A stretch of 64,000 nt of DNA from Bacillota bacterium. GTDB lineage: Bacteria > Bacillota > Clostridia > Lachnospirales > Lachnospiraceae. The translations under genes were made by a program, and so were the position numbers. Every line of letters starts with the position of its first letter. Position 1 is the first letter of the stretch. Location of the stretch: positions 29,015 to 93,014 of the forward strand of contig JAUNDN010000004.1 in assembly GCA_030526045.1 (NCBI GenBank). Reading direction: 5' to 3'. The notes beneath the pieces were generated by a model, which was given only the letters and a program-made list of their open reading frames with translations, ran no database searches and was not told the origin of the DNA. This document shows positions 35,791 to 44,433 of the stretch, one piece after another.

Positions 35791-36093
35791 AAAAAAAGTC
35801 GCCTCCTTTTCGCACTTTTAATAAGATATAAGTACGACAAGCGGTGACTGTACACTCTGCCGTGCGTGTCCTGCTCTTCCACAAAGTTAAGTGCAGCTTT
35901 CTGCACACTTTACTTGAGCACGCTTAACGCCCGTGTTTCTGCCTCACTTGGCAGACAATAGGTTTGTACAGTGACTTGCCGTCAGGTTCTTAGGCCCGGC
36001 ATTGCCGGCCTCTTGACATTCGCTCCACGGAAAACCTGCAAAGCCTCTCGACCATGCAGCAACCTCACGCTTCATCGCTATCATGCCACAGCA
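35791..36093 (-). promoter_or_regulatory. Structured leader RNA of the S10 operon
   Basis: About 300 nt lie between the promoter and rpsJ. A long-range helix, ACTGTACA with TGTACAGT (about 35966-35973 with 35847-35854), extended by CAAG/CTTG, closes a domain. Inside are TCTGCC/GGCAGA, GCGTG+CTC with GAG+CACGC, and GTGCAG-AAAG-CTGCAC within a longer AAAGT/ACTTT stem. Upstream of the domain is a GC-rich hairpin (about 35991-36011). This looks like a regulatory leader; L4, L3 or S10 would be candidates for the ligand. Confidence 0.55.
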
Positions 36094-36099
36094 TTAGTT

Positions 36100-36128
36100 A
36101 GTATACATGATGTTTTCCAATCATGCAA
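36100..36128 (-). promoter_or_regulatory. Promoter of the S10-spc-alpha superoperon
   Basis: TTGCAT (36128-36123), a 17-bp spacer and TATACT (36105-36100) on the minus strand. The DNA upstream (36129-36180) is very rich in A and T tracts, as in an UP element. No other strong promoter was seen ahead of rpsJ. Confidence 0.7.
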
Positions 36129-36228
36129 GCAATTTTTTCAATTTTTTTCACAATTTTTTGTATTCATTTCTGTGCAATATATACATAGTGGATTTTTATC
36201 ATCCGGGCACTAAATATTGTGGAAAACA

Positions 36229-36952
36229 TTACTCGGTAAGCTCCCTATGGGTTCTTTGAATCAAAAAGATTGCAATCACAAATGTCAGTATATCCGATAC
36301 CGGCATGGAATACAATACCCCATAAAGGCCGTAAAACACAGGTAGGATAAGCGCAAAGCCCACACCGAATACAACCTCACGGATCATGGAAAGCGCCGTA
36401 GATGCAGCTGCTTTTCCCATTGCCTGAAGAAAAATGAAACAGGCTTTATTGACGCATGCCAAAATGATCATGCACAGATAGGTACGAAATGCTTTCACAG
36501 CAAACTCTGTATAGTAAACACTCTCATTCGCAGCTCCAAAAATTGCAATCAGCCGGCGGGGAAGGAACTCAACCAGAACAAACGCAATGGCACCGACTGT
36601 TGCTTCGGAAATCAAAAGCTTCGTGAACAATTCCTTCACACGTTTTTTTAGCCCTGCTTCCATGTTGAAGCCCACAATAGGAGTGCAGCCGGCAGCCATA
36701 CCAACAACGATGGAAATCACGATCTGGAAGAACTTCATAACAATTCCAACGACAGCCATGGGAATCTGGGCAAGCTCTTCCTGTCCAAAAACAGGATCGG
36801 CAGCACCATATTTACGAAGCATATTATTGATTGCTGCCATGGCCGCCACAAGGCTGATCTGGGAAAGAAAAAATGATGCAGGGAACTGCGTATTGCTTCA
36901 TCACCTTTCCAATACGTTCAGTCCCCAGATATTGATTTGAGTTTCTTTCCAT
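36229..36952 (-). pseudogene. MATE-family efflux transporter, internal deletion and frameshift
   Basis: The 5' part, from the ATG at 36952 with AAAGGTG upstream, reads MERNSNQYLGTERIGKVMKQ and YAVPCII, the normal start of a MATE protein. It then joins out of frame near 36875 to the middle of the family (FLSQISLVAAMAAINNMLRK, DPVFGQEELAQIPMAVVGIV) and continues to the normal C-terminus. About 200-230 residues of membrane helices are missing compared with usual 440-460-residue MATE proteins. The gene cannot make a working transporter. It still keeps a promoter and a hairpin leader. Confidence 0.85.
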
Positions 36953-36969
36953 AGATTTCACCTTTCCTT

Positions 36970-37036
36970 TGCTCGCAAAAAAAGCGTGTCGCCAAACGTC
37001 GCTGGATTTACGCCGTAGGCTACACGCTTTCTTGTA
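36970..37036 (-). terminator. Hairpin with T run between a promoter and the MATE pseudogene
   Basis: AAAGCGTGT pairs with ACACGCTTT, with an inner GCC/GGC and a loop of about 24 nt, followed by TTTTTTT on the minus strand. As it lies after a promoter and before the MATE start codon, it could be an attenuator. It would also stop read-through from the EamA gene. Confidence 0.65.
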
Positions 37037-37048
37037 TTTTCTCCCAAT

Positions 37049-37078
37049 ATTATAATAATTTTTTAGTTCTCTTTGCAA
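37049..37078 (-). promoter_or_regulatory. Promoter of the MATE pseudogene
   Basis: TTGCAA (37078-37073), an 18-bp spacer and TATAAT (37054-37049) on the minus strand, 20 nt after the EamA stop. Confidence 0.55.
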
Positions 37079-37097
37079 AGGACATTTTGCACAAAAA

Positions 37098-38018
37098 TTA
37101 TTTCTGTTTATTCTTCCAGTTAATCAAAACGATTGACCCCAACACCAGACAAATACCGATCACATTCTGCAACGACATTTCTTCCTTATAAATCAGAATG
37201 CCGACAAGAGTGGCCACCACCGGCTCAATAGATGCCAGCACGGAGGCAGTTCCGTTTTCCATGCCCTTAAGGCCTCTGGTATAACTTAAATAAGGAAGTA
37301 ATGTTACCAGCAGCACTAACAGAACCGTTTTCACAGTCAGCTGCAGGCTGCTGCCGATCGTGACAAGAACCTCCTTTGCATCCACAAAAAATAGGGTGGA
37401 TACAGAGGCAAACAGGAAGGTATAAAAGGAAATCGTCACGGAACTGTAATTTTTCTCCAGGGCATACCTTCCAAAAATACTGTACAGTGCGTAACCAAAA
37501 CCGGCTCCCAGACCAAACAGAATTCCCGAAGCAGATAACGTTTCCGCTCCTCCCACAATCCCCGAGACAAAAGCACAGCCAACAAATGCAAGCCCAAGTG
37601 CAACAAGTTTTCTCGCAGATAACCTTTCGTGAAATAAGACTGCTGACATAAGCATCACAAATGCCGGTGCCGTATAAAGGAGTACTGCCGCTACCGACAG
37701 GGAAGTAAACGTCATCGTCTTAAAATAGCAGTAATTAAAAAAGGAAACACTGAAAGCGCCTGTCCCGATAAAACACCACACATCTCTGATTTTCATTTTA
37801 AGTGCCTTCCGGTCAAAAATAAGAAGACCAAAAAACATCGTTATCAGAGTTATGACCGCCCGCACAAAGCAAATCTCCATGGATGCAAGTCCTACGCGAT
37901 TCAGAGTCCTGACAAGAAGTCCCATGAATCCCCAAAGGCTTCCGGCTGCTAAAACAAACAGAGCAGAAGGATTCAGGCCTTTATGACCTGAATCCTTCGT
38001 TAAAACTTCTTTTTTCAT
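37098..38018 (-). CDS. EamA-family (DMT) transporter
   Basis: 306 residues with ten predicted membrane helices in two EamA repeats (about 15-145 and 160-300). Typical motifs are AAGSLWGFMGLLVRTLNR at the start, LLYTAPAFVMLMSAVLFHERLS at the end of repeat 1 and SVLASIEPVVATLVGILIYKEE at the end of repeat 2. It probably exports amino acids or related metabolites. It follows putP by 22 nt and may share its promoter. The substrate is unknown. Confidence 0.88.
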   Translation of the reverse strand: MKKEVLTKDSGHKGLNPSALFVLAAGSLWGFMGLLVRTLNRVGLASMEICFVRAVITLITMFFGLLIFDRKALKMKIRDVWCFIGTGAFSVSFFNYCYFKTMTFTSLSVAAVLLYTAPAFVMLMSAVLFHERLSARKLVALGLAFVGCAFVSGIVGGAETLSASGILFGLGAGFGYALYSIFGRYALEKNYSSVTISFYTFLFASVSTLFFVDAKEVLVTIGSSLQLTVKTVLLVLLVTLLPYLSYTRGLKGMENGTASVLASIEPVVATLVGILIYKEEMSLQNVIGICLVLGSIVLINWKNKQK

Positions 38019-38040
38019 AAGAGCTTATGCCCTTCTTTCT

Positions 38041-39591
38041 TTATTCTTCATCAAAATTGATTCTTCTGAGACTGACATCATCAAATTCTTCTATCATCTC
38101 AGCAGTAGGTGCAGGTGTCACCAGGCTGACGATCACGATTGCAGCAAGACTGATCACAAAGCCAACAGCCAATGAATAAAGACCTGTCATGCTTCCCAGA
38201 GTCTGACCGCCGACAAGTGGAATGTAGTCCCACAGAATGACGGTAAGCGCACCGGAAACAATTCCCGCAACAGCTCCCTGGAAGTTTGTACGCTTCCAGT
38301 AAAGAGAAAGTAATACCGTAGGTCCAAATGCCGCACCAAGTCCTGCCCAGGCATTGGAAACCAATCCCATGATCGAGCTGGTAGGATCCAGTGCAATCAA
38401 GTAAGCCAGGATTGCAATTACCACTACAGTAATCTTGCTGATCTTAAATATGGTTTCTTCCTTGGCATCCTTCTTCACGATTCCCTTCACAATATCCTCT
38501 GCCACGCTGGAAGCACTGACAAGAAGCTGTGAATCTGCCGTAGACATGATCGCTGCAAGCACACCGCACAGGAAAAGTCCTGCAATGATCGGTGCTTTTA
38601 TATCAGTTGTAAACACCTTAATGATCATATTGATAAAGACCTTTTCCTCTTCACCGTCGCTTAAAACCTCCGGCATCAGATAAGCACGTCCCACAATTCC
38701 GATCACCCATGCCAGAATCAGGGAAAGAAATACCCATACAATCGCAACACCCTTGGATTTATTTAATTCCTTCTCATTCTTTACAGCCATAAAGCGAACC
38801 AGAATATGAGGCATACCGCAATAGCCGAGTCCCCATGCAAGACCGGATATGATATCCACTGCGCGATAAGGCTCACCACCGTTTGAGAAAAGGCTCATGA
38901 ACGCTTCCGATCCTCCTGCCACACCACTCTGTTCAATTGCCGGCATGACATTGGCAGGTCCCATAATAGCAAGTGCTGCCATCGGCACTGCAAGGAGCGC
39001 CACCAGCATCAGCATGCCCTGAATAAAATCGGTAGTACACACTGCAAGGAAGCCTCCCAGAAAGGTATATGCGAGAATAACGATCGCGCCAATCGTCAGG
39101 GCGATTCGATAATCAATTCCGAACACAGATGTAAAAAGCTTTCCGCCGGCAGCCAGTGCAGATGCGGTATATACCAGGAAAAATACCACAATTGTTACAG
39201 AAGAGATAAAGAGCAGTACTCTCTTCTTATCATGAAATCTATTTTCAAAATAGGTAGGAAGTGTCAGCGCATTGTTGGCACGAATGGTATACCTGCGAAG
39301 ACGCCCTGCAATGAATATCCAGTTCAAAACCGTACCGATAAAAAGTCCGATAGCGATCCATGCCTGACCGGTTCCCAATGCATAAATGGAACCCGGAAGT
39401 CCCATCAAAAGCCAGCCGCTCATATCAGAGGCCTGAGCCGACAGTGCTGCCACCCAGCCGCCAAGCTTTCTTCCTCCCAAAAAATAATCCTCTGTACTGT
39501 TATTTGACTTTGCACACACTGCACCGATCACAATCATCAACAGAAGATATAATCCAAATGCTACAATAATCCATCCAATTGAATTGCTCAT
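38041..39591 (-). CDS. putP: Sodium/proline symporter PutP
   Basis: 516 residues from the ATG at 39591, which has GGAGG 6 nt upstream. It is an SSS-family protein with 12-13 membrane helices. STEDYFLGGRKLGGWVAALSAQASDMSGWLLMGLPG is the PutP signature, with the Na+ site region QASDMSGW and GMPHILVRFMAVKN further on. It imports proline with Na+. It is divergent from the DUF1015 gene and followed by the EamA gene. Confidence 0.93.
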   Translation of the reverse strand: MSNSIGWIIVAFGLYLLLMIVIGAVCAKSNNSTEDYFLGGRKLGGWVAALSAQASDMSGWLLMGLPGSIYALGTGQAWIAIGLFIGTVLNWIFIAGRLRRYTIRANNALTLPTYFENRFHDKKRVLLFISSVTIVVFFLVYTASALAAGGKLFTSVFGIDYRIALTIGAIVILAYTFLGGFLAVCTTDFIQGMLMLVALLAVPMAALAIMGPANVMPAIEQSGVAGGSEAFMSLFSNGGEPYRAVDIISGLAWGLGYCGMPHILVRFMAVKNEKELNKSKGVAIVWVFLSLILAWVIGIVGRAYLMPEVLSDGEEEKVFINMIIKVFTTDIKAPIIAGLFLCGVLAAIMSTADSQLLVSASSVAEDIVKGIVKKDAKEETIFKISKITVVVIAILAYLIALDPTSSIMGLVSNAWAGLGAAFGPTVLLSLYWKRTNFQGAVAGIVSGALTVILWDYIPLVGGQTLGSMTGLYSLAVGFVISLAAIVIVSLVTPAPTAEMIEEFDDVSLRRINFDEE

Positions 39592-39626
39592 TTTTCTCCT
39601 CCCGTACTTCATTACTTTTTCTATAT

Positions 39627-39656
39627 ACTATATATGACTTTCCCCCGGTGAGTCAA
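39627..39656 (-). promoter_or_regulatory. Promoter of putP
   Basis: TTGACT (39656-39651), an 18-bp spacer and TATAGT (39632-39627) on the minus strand, about 35 nt before the start codon. Confidence 0.55.
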
Positions 39657-39694
39657 TAAAAATTTATCAGAGTATTGTGATAAAGTGAGAAACA

Positions 39695-39724
39695 TTGACA
39701 CCATACCCCCGTACACTTTATAAT
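39695..39724 (+). promoter_or_regulatory. Promoter of the DUF1015 gene
   Basis: Consensus TTGACA (39695-39700), an 18-bp spacer and consensus TATAAT (39719-39724), about 70 nt before the start codon. Confidence 0.7.
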
Positions 39725-39793
39725 GAGGCTACACAAAAGGGCTGTTCTGTCAACTGATGCAGTCCTCTACATTTTATCAACGGAGGAATCAAT

Positions 39794-41035
39794 ATGCCTA
39801 AAGTTACCCCATTTCGAAGCATTCGTCCCAATCCGGAGCTGGCACACCGCATTGCCGCCCTTCCCTATGATGTATATAACCGCAAGGAAGCCCTGGCAGA
39901 GGTACAAAGAGAGCCCCTCTCTTTCTTAAAGATAGATCGTGCCGAAACCCAGCTATCCGATGACGTAGACACTTACGATCCAAGAGTTTATGAAAAGGCA
40001 AAGGCGACTCTGGATTCCATGATTGCAGACGGTTCCTTTATTATAGAAGAAACTCCCTGCTACTATATCTATGAGCTGACGATGAATGGACGTTCCCAGT
40101 CCGGCATTGTGGCCTGCTCTTCCATCGATGATTATCAAAATCAGATTATCAAGAAGCATGAAAACACCCGGGAAGATAAGGAATTAGACCGTATCCGCCA
40201 TGTGGATGTGACAGATACGCACACCGGTCCTATTTTTCTCGTCTACCGCTCCAAGCAGGAAATCAATAAGATCGTAGAGGCTGCCAAGCAGGAGACTCCC
40301 ATCTATGATTTCACTTCTCCTGATGGAATTACCCATCGGGCATGGTGTATTTCAGACAGCAATCAAATTTCTGAAATTCAGACTGCTTTTGACCGAATTG
40401 CGTGCACCTACATAGCCGATGGCCATCACCGCTGCGCTTCTGCTGTAAAGGTTGGCTTAAAGCGACGAGCAGAACATCCTGACTATACAGGTGAAGAAGA
40501 ATTCAACCGCTTTTTATCCGTTCTTTTCCCGGATGATCAGCTCTATATCATGCCTTACAACAGGGTTGTCAGGGATTTAAACGGCTTGTCCAAGGATGCT
40601 TTTCTGAAAGCCCTTTCGGATGCCGGCTTCTCTGTTACCTGTAACGGAAACATACCTGTTTCCCCTGACAAAAAAGGAACCTTCGGTATGTATCTTGATG
40701 GGAACTGGTATCTTCTTTCCGCCGGAGAAGAAATGCTCTCCCAAGATCCCGTAAAAGGTTTGGATGTTTCCATCCTTCAAGATCATCTCCTGCAGCCCAT
40801 CCTGAATATCCAGGATCCCCGTACCGATAAACGGATCGATTTTGTTGGCGGAATCCGGGGGCTTGGTGAACTGGAGCGTCGGGTCCGTGAGGATATGACC
40901 GTTGCCTTTTCCATGTACCCGACTTCCATCGAAGAGCTTCTGTCAGTTGCCGATGCCGGTCTTCTGATGCCACCAAAATCCACTTGGTTTGAGCCCAAGC
41001 TCAGGAGTGGTCTGTTTCTTCACAGCTTGTCCTAA
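39794..41035 (+). CDS. DUF1015 family protein (SerK-like)
   Basis: 413 residues. The DUF1015 core is clear: VTPFRSIRPNPELAHRIAALPYDVYNRKEA, IIKKHENTREDKELDRI, HTGPIFLVY and YIADGHHRCASA. The family belongs to the ParB/sulfiredoxin-like group that includes the archaeal free-serine kinase SerK, and is often found beside serine biosynthesis genes. No serA or serC is near here, so kinase activity is only a suggestion. The ATG at 39794 follows GGAGG. It is transcribed alone and ends at the hairpin at 41045-41097. Confidence 0.85.
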   Translation: MPKVTPFRSIRPNPELAHRIAALPYDVYNRKEALAEVQREPLSFLKIDRAETQLSDDVDTYDPRVYEKAKATLDSMIADGSFIIEETPCYYIYELTMNGRSQSGIVACSSIDDYQNQIIKKHENTREDKELDRIRHVDVTDTHTGPIFLVYRSKQEINKIVEAAKQETPIYDFTSPDGITHRAWCISDSNQISEIQTAFDRIACTYIADGHHRCASAVKVGLKRRAEHPDYTGEEEFNRFLSVLFPDDQLYIMPYNRVVRDLNGLSKDAFLKALSDAGFSVTCNGNIPVSPDKKGTFGMYLDGNWYLLSAGEEMLSQDPVKGLDVSILQDHLLQPILNIQDPRTDKRIDFVGGIRGLGELERRVREDMTVAFSMYPTSIEELLSVADAGLLMPPKSTWFEPKLRSGLFLHSLS

Positions 41036-41044
41036 TGAAACGCA

Positions 41045-41097
41045 AAGCCGGTGGTGGTATCTATATGTAAGGAGCACATAGATACCACCACCGGCTT
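41045..41097. repeat. Hairpin of 23-nt arms, short relative of the 49.9-50.4 kb palindrome
   Basis: Arms 41045-41067 and 41075-41097 pair at 22 of 23 positions around a 7-nt loop (TAAGGAG). The same 23-nt arm occurs at 50061-50083 with one difference. The loop matches the sequence next to that arm in the right half of the large palindrome. It lies between the convergent DUF1015 gene and proB and probably acts as a two-way terminator. Confidence 0.8.
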
Positions 41098-41106
41098 CCA
41101 TTTTTC

Positions 41107-41907
41107 CTACGCCCGAAACAGTGTTCCGATCTCTTCCCCATTTAAAATTTTCCTGATATTGGTAATATCATCTCCGTTCGCGATCACCATGTCCACTCCT
41201 GCTACCCCTGCAAGCTTTGCCGCAGCAATCTTTGTGGTCATTCCACCCGTTCCGAAGGTTGTATCTGCTCCTTTAGCCATCGCTTCCAATTTATCATCAA
41301 TATTATCCACATAGCTGATAAATCTGGCATTCTCATTTTTCCTGGGATCATCCGAGTAAAGTCCGTCAATATCGGAAAGCAGTATCAGCAGATCTGCCTG
41401 CACAAGCTCGGCAACATTTGCTGAAAGTGTATCATTATCACCGAAATTTTCTTCCTGAATCTGATCTGTGGAAATCGGGTCATTTTCATTGACTATGGGG
41501 ATGACTCCCAGCTTCAGCAGCTCCTGAAAGGTATTCTTGGCATTTGCCAGACTGATTTCATTGAGCATAATCCGCTTCGTAATCAAAATCTGCGCAATCA
41601 CCTGATTGTATTCTGCAAACAGCTTCTGATAAATCATCATCAGTCTTGCCTGTCCCACAGCGGCACACGCCTGCTTAACGGAAAGTGTCTTAGGCTTTTC
41701 CTGGATGCCCAGCGCTTTTCTTCCGGCTCCAATGGCACCGGATGACACTACTACGATCTCCTTATCCTGATTTCTGATATCCGTCAATACACGGACAAGC
41801 CTCTCCAGTTTTTCCAGGTTCAGGCTTCCCGTACCTTCATGCGTAATGGTTGATGTACCGATTTTTACAACAATTCTTTTTTTATCCTTCAAGAAACTTC
41901 TGTCCAC
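41107..41907 (-). CDS. proB: Glutamate 5-kinase, short form without PUA domain
   Basis: 266 residues with a GTG start at 41907 (AGAGG 8 nt upstream). It is the amino-acid kinase domain only: RIVVKIGTSTITHEGTGSLN, VVSSGAIGAGRKALG, NENDPISTDQIQEENFGDNDTLSA and GTGGMTTKIAAAKLA. It makes gamma-glutamyl phosphate, the first step of proline synthesis. The C-terminal PUA domain of E. coli ProB is absent, as in many Firmicutes. proA is not adjacent. putP nearby handles proline uptake. Confidence 0.93.
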   Translation of the reverse strand: MDRSFLKDKKRIVVKIGTSTITHEGTGSLNLEKLERLVRVLTDIRNQDKEIVVVSSGAIGAGRKALGIQEKPKTLSVKQACAAVGQARLMMIYQKLFAEYNQVIAQILITKRIMLNEISLANAKNTFQELLKLGVIPIVNENDPISTDQIQEENFGDNDTLSANVAELVQADLLILLSDIDGLYSDDPRKNENARFISYVDNIDDKLEAMAKGADTTFGTGGMTTKIAAAKLAGVAGVDMVIANGDDITNIRKILNGEEIGTLFRA

Positions 41908-42004
41908 TTTTGTATCCTCTCCTCTGACACACTTTTCGCCGAGCCTTCCCTACGGATCGGCACATGCACTATGATACTCTTAAACCTGTCAAAAAGCAAT
42001 CTGC

Positions 42005-43438
42005 TTAAATCCTTTTCAGTGCCATTGCTTGCATGAAATACTCCTGAAAGCTCTCTTCTTTCGCAAGCTCAATATGACGGATCTGACTGGCATCCTCTTC
42101 CATCTCCTTCATGATTTTCCCGGAAAAAAGAGCCATCAACGCTCCCGTGCCTGCACAGTTGCCCACATGAGTGATCCTTTCTTGTGAAATATCCGGCAAA
42201 AGGCCGATCTCTACCGCACTTTCTATCTTAATATAGCTTCCGAAAGCACCTGCCAGATAAAGATGCGCGATATCATCCTTTTTTATCTTTTCCTTCTGAA
42301 GAAGAATCTCAATTCCGGCACGAATTGCTCCCTTTGCAAGCTGAAGCTGTCTGATATCGTCCGATGTTATGTAAACCGGATTGTCCGTATTGGTTAAGAG
42401 GAATCTTTTTTCTCCTTCAGGCTCCACAATCCGGCGGCAGATCTGCTCCCGCACCCCCGCCTTCCTTGCCTCCTCCGCACTTCTTAAATAGCCGTTTGTC
42501 TCAACCACACCCAGCTTCAATAATACCGCCAATGTATCTACAAGTCCGGAGCCACAGATTCCTTTGGGCTTTGTTCCTCCTATGACTTTACAGTAAATAT
42601 CTTCTCGCGGAAAGCTTCCGGCAAGCTTTATTTCTTCAATCGCCCCCGGGACCGCGCCCATTCCCTGATATACAGCCGCCCCCTCAAGTGCCGGTCCTGC
42701 TGCCGCTGAGCAGGCATAATCCTGACCGTCTCCAAATAGGAGAATTTCACCGTTGGTTCCGATGTCCACTGCCAAAACATACCTTTGGTTATCCTTATGC
42801 TTTATATAAGTGTGTACCGCCAGTGCATCCGCACCAACAAACCCTTCTATGGCAGGAAGAACTGTGATCCGGGCTTCCTTCAGGAATGAAAAACCAAGCT
42901 CACTTCCCCTTTTCCCGACACAGCCCTCATACGCTTTATGAAAAGGTGCCCTGGCAAGCCCTTCTACGGAAACGCCAAGAAGGAACTCGCACATCACCGT
43001 ATTCCCTACAAGAACAACCCGCTTGATCCGCTCTTTGCTGTTCCGGTCTTTCTTCCACCATTCATCCCGAATGCACTCAAGCAATTGTCCGGCCATCTCG
43101 TCAAGCTTGTCCACCAGAATCCGCTGCATTCTTTGCCTGTTCTCAGTACACTCTCTGACATACGAAATTCTGCTGATCACATCGCTTCCCGCAAATCTGC
43201 CCGGATTGACTATGGTCTTTGCGGCAAGTTGCTCTTTCTTGCTAAGATCCCATAAAAGCCCTGCAATCGTCGTGGTCCCCACATCAAAGACAAGTCCCAG
43301 CCCGGTATCCTCCTCCGGTTCAAAATCCATCGGGAATACCGCGTTTTTTCCCTTTCCATTATGAAGCTGTCCTGCTAAATAGCAGCCTGTGCAGGTTTTC
43401 TTTCTGCAGCCTGCACATTTATTACCTGTCATTTCCAT
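42005..43438 (-). CDS. ASKHA-domain activase (RACo/DUF4445-like) with a four-Cys N-terminus
   Basis: 477 residues. Near the start is CAGCRKKTCTGC, a compact CxxC-x4-CxxC site, in place of the plant-type [2Fe-2S] domain of classic corrinoid activators. The rest is the DUF4445 ASKHA fold: VFDVGTTTIAGLLWDL, VVLVGNTVMCEFLLG, VLAVDIGTNGEILLFG, GICGSGLVDTLA and YLAGAFGSYIK. RACo-type proteins use ATP to reduce inactive Co(II) corrinoids for methyltransferases. No corrinoid protein or methyltransferase partner is near, so the target is unknown. Start ATG 43438 has AGAGGA upstream. Confidence 0.82.
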   Translation of the reverse strand: MEMTGNKCAGCRKKTCTGCYLAGQLHNGKGKNAVFPMDFEPEEDTGLGLVFDVGTTTIAGLLWDLSKKEQLAAKTIVNPGRFAGSDVISRISYVRECTENRQRMQRILVDKLDEMAGQLLECIRDEWWKKDRNSKERIKRVVLVGNTVMCEFLLGVSVEGLARAPFHKAYEGCVGKRGSELGFSFLKEARITVLPAIEGFVGADALAVHTYIKHKDNQRYVLAVDIGTNGEILLFGDGQDYACSAAAGPALEGAAVYQGMGAVPGAIEEIKLAGSFPREDIYCKVIGGTKPKGICGSGLVDTLAVLLKLGVVETNGYLRSAEEARKAGVREQICRRIVEPEGEKRFLLTNTDNPVYITSDDIRQLQLAKGAIRAGIEILLQKEKIKKDDIAHLYLAGAFGSYIKIESAVEIGLLPDISQERITHVGNCAGTGALMALFSGKIMKEMEEDASQIRHIELAKEESFQEYFMQAMALKRI

Positions 43439-43557
43439 CTGTCATTGTCCTCTTCTTGCTTTCCTGCTCCCTTTACGATAATTTTCTTGCTTTTTTCCCT
43501 GTTTTTATCTATTATCAAAAAAGAGTCATATAGGATAGGAAAGGAATTAACCATACC

Positions 43558-44421
43558 ATGTGGATTGCCGATAACTGGAAAGATTACGAAGTGATAGATA
43601 CCTCAAGGGGGGAAAAACTGGAGCGTTGGGGAAAATACATTCTTCTGCGCCCCGATCCTCAGGTCATCTGGAATACACCAAGGGAGGTTAAAGAGTGGAA
43701 AAAGCTGAACGGACACTATCACCGCAGCAGTAAGGGTGGCGGTGAGTGGGAATTCTTTGACCTTCCAAACGAATGGAGCATTCACTATAAATCTCTGACC
43801 TTCCATTTGAAACCCTTCAGTTTTAAGCACACAGGTCTTTTCCCGGAGCAGGCTGTCAATTGGGACTGGTTTTCTGAGATTATTCAGAATGCCCACCGTC
43901 CCGTCAAGGTGCTGAATCTTTTTGCCTACACCGGCGGAGCTACCCTGGCTGCCGCAAAAGCAGGTGCCGCAGTCACCCATGTAGATGCCTCCAAAGGGAT
44001 GGTGGCCTGGGCTAAAGAAAATGCAGCCGCCTCCGGTCTTGCGCAGGCTCCTATCCGCTATCTGGTAGATGATTGTGTAAAGTTCGTGGAAAGAGAACTT
44101 CGCCGCGGAAACACCTATGACGGCATCATCATGGATCCGCCCTCCTATGGAAGAGGTCCCAAGGGTGAAATCTGGAAGATAGAGGACAGTATCTATCCCT
44201 TCCTTGAACTGACTGCCCGGCTTTTATCCAAGGATGCCCTGTTCTTTTTGATCAACTCCTATACTACGGGACTCCAGCCCGCCGTCCTCACTTATCTGTT
44301 AAACACTGCCGTTGTGAAGGGACATGGTGGCAAGGTAGTTTCCTCCGAGATTGGTTTGCCTGTAACACAAAACGGACTCATTCTTCCCTGTGGTGCTTCC
44401 GGCCGCTGGATACATGAATAG
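43558..44421 (+). CDS. Class I SAM-dependent methyltransferase, RlmI/RlmK-like
   Basis: 287 residues. The N-terminal part (1-110) is family-specific. The Rossmann domain has motif I LNLFAYTGGATLAAAKAG (119-136), HVDASKGMV and motif IV DPPSYG (193-198), the signature of RNA or N-methyltransferases related to RlmI. It lacks an N-terminal PUA domain. It probably methylates 23S rRNA or another RNA; the exact base is not deducible. ATG at 43558 follows AGGAAAGGA. It is divergent from the ASKHA gene. Confidence 0.85.
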   Translation: MWIADNWKDYEVIDTSRGEKLERWGKYILLRPDPQVIWNTPREVKEWKKLNGHYHRSSKGGGEWEFFDLPNEWSIHYKSLTFHLKPFSFKHTGLFPEQAVNWDWFSEIIQNAHRPVKVLNLFAYTGGATLAAAKAGAAVTHVDASKGMVAWAKENAAASGLAQAPIRYLVDDCVKFVERELRRGNTYDGIIMDPPSYGRGPKGEIWKIEDSIYPFLELTARLLSKDALFFLINSYTTGLQPAVLTYLLNTAVVKGHGGKVVSSEIGLPVTQNGLILPCGASGRWIHE

Positions 44422-44433
44422 TATCGTTTTGGC

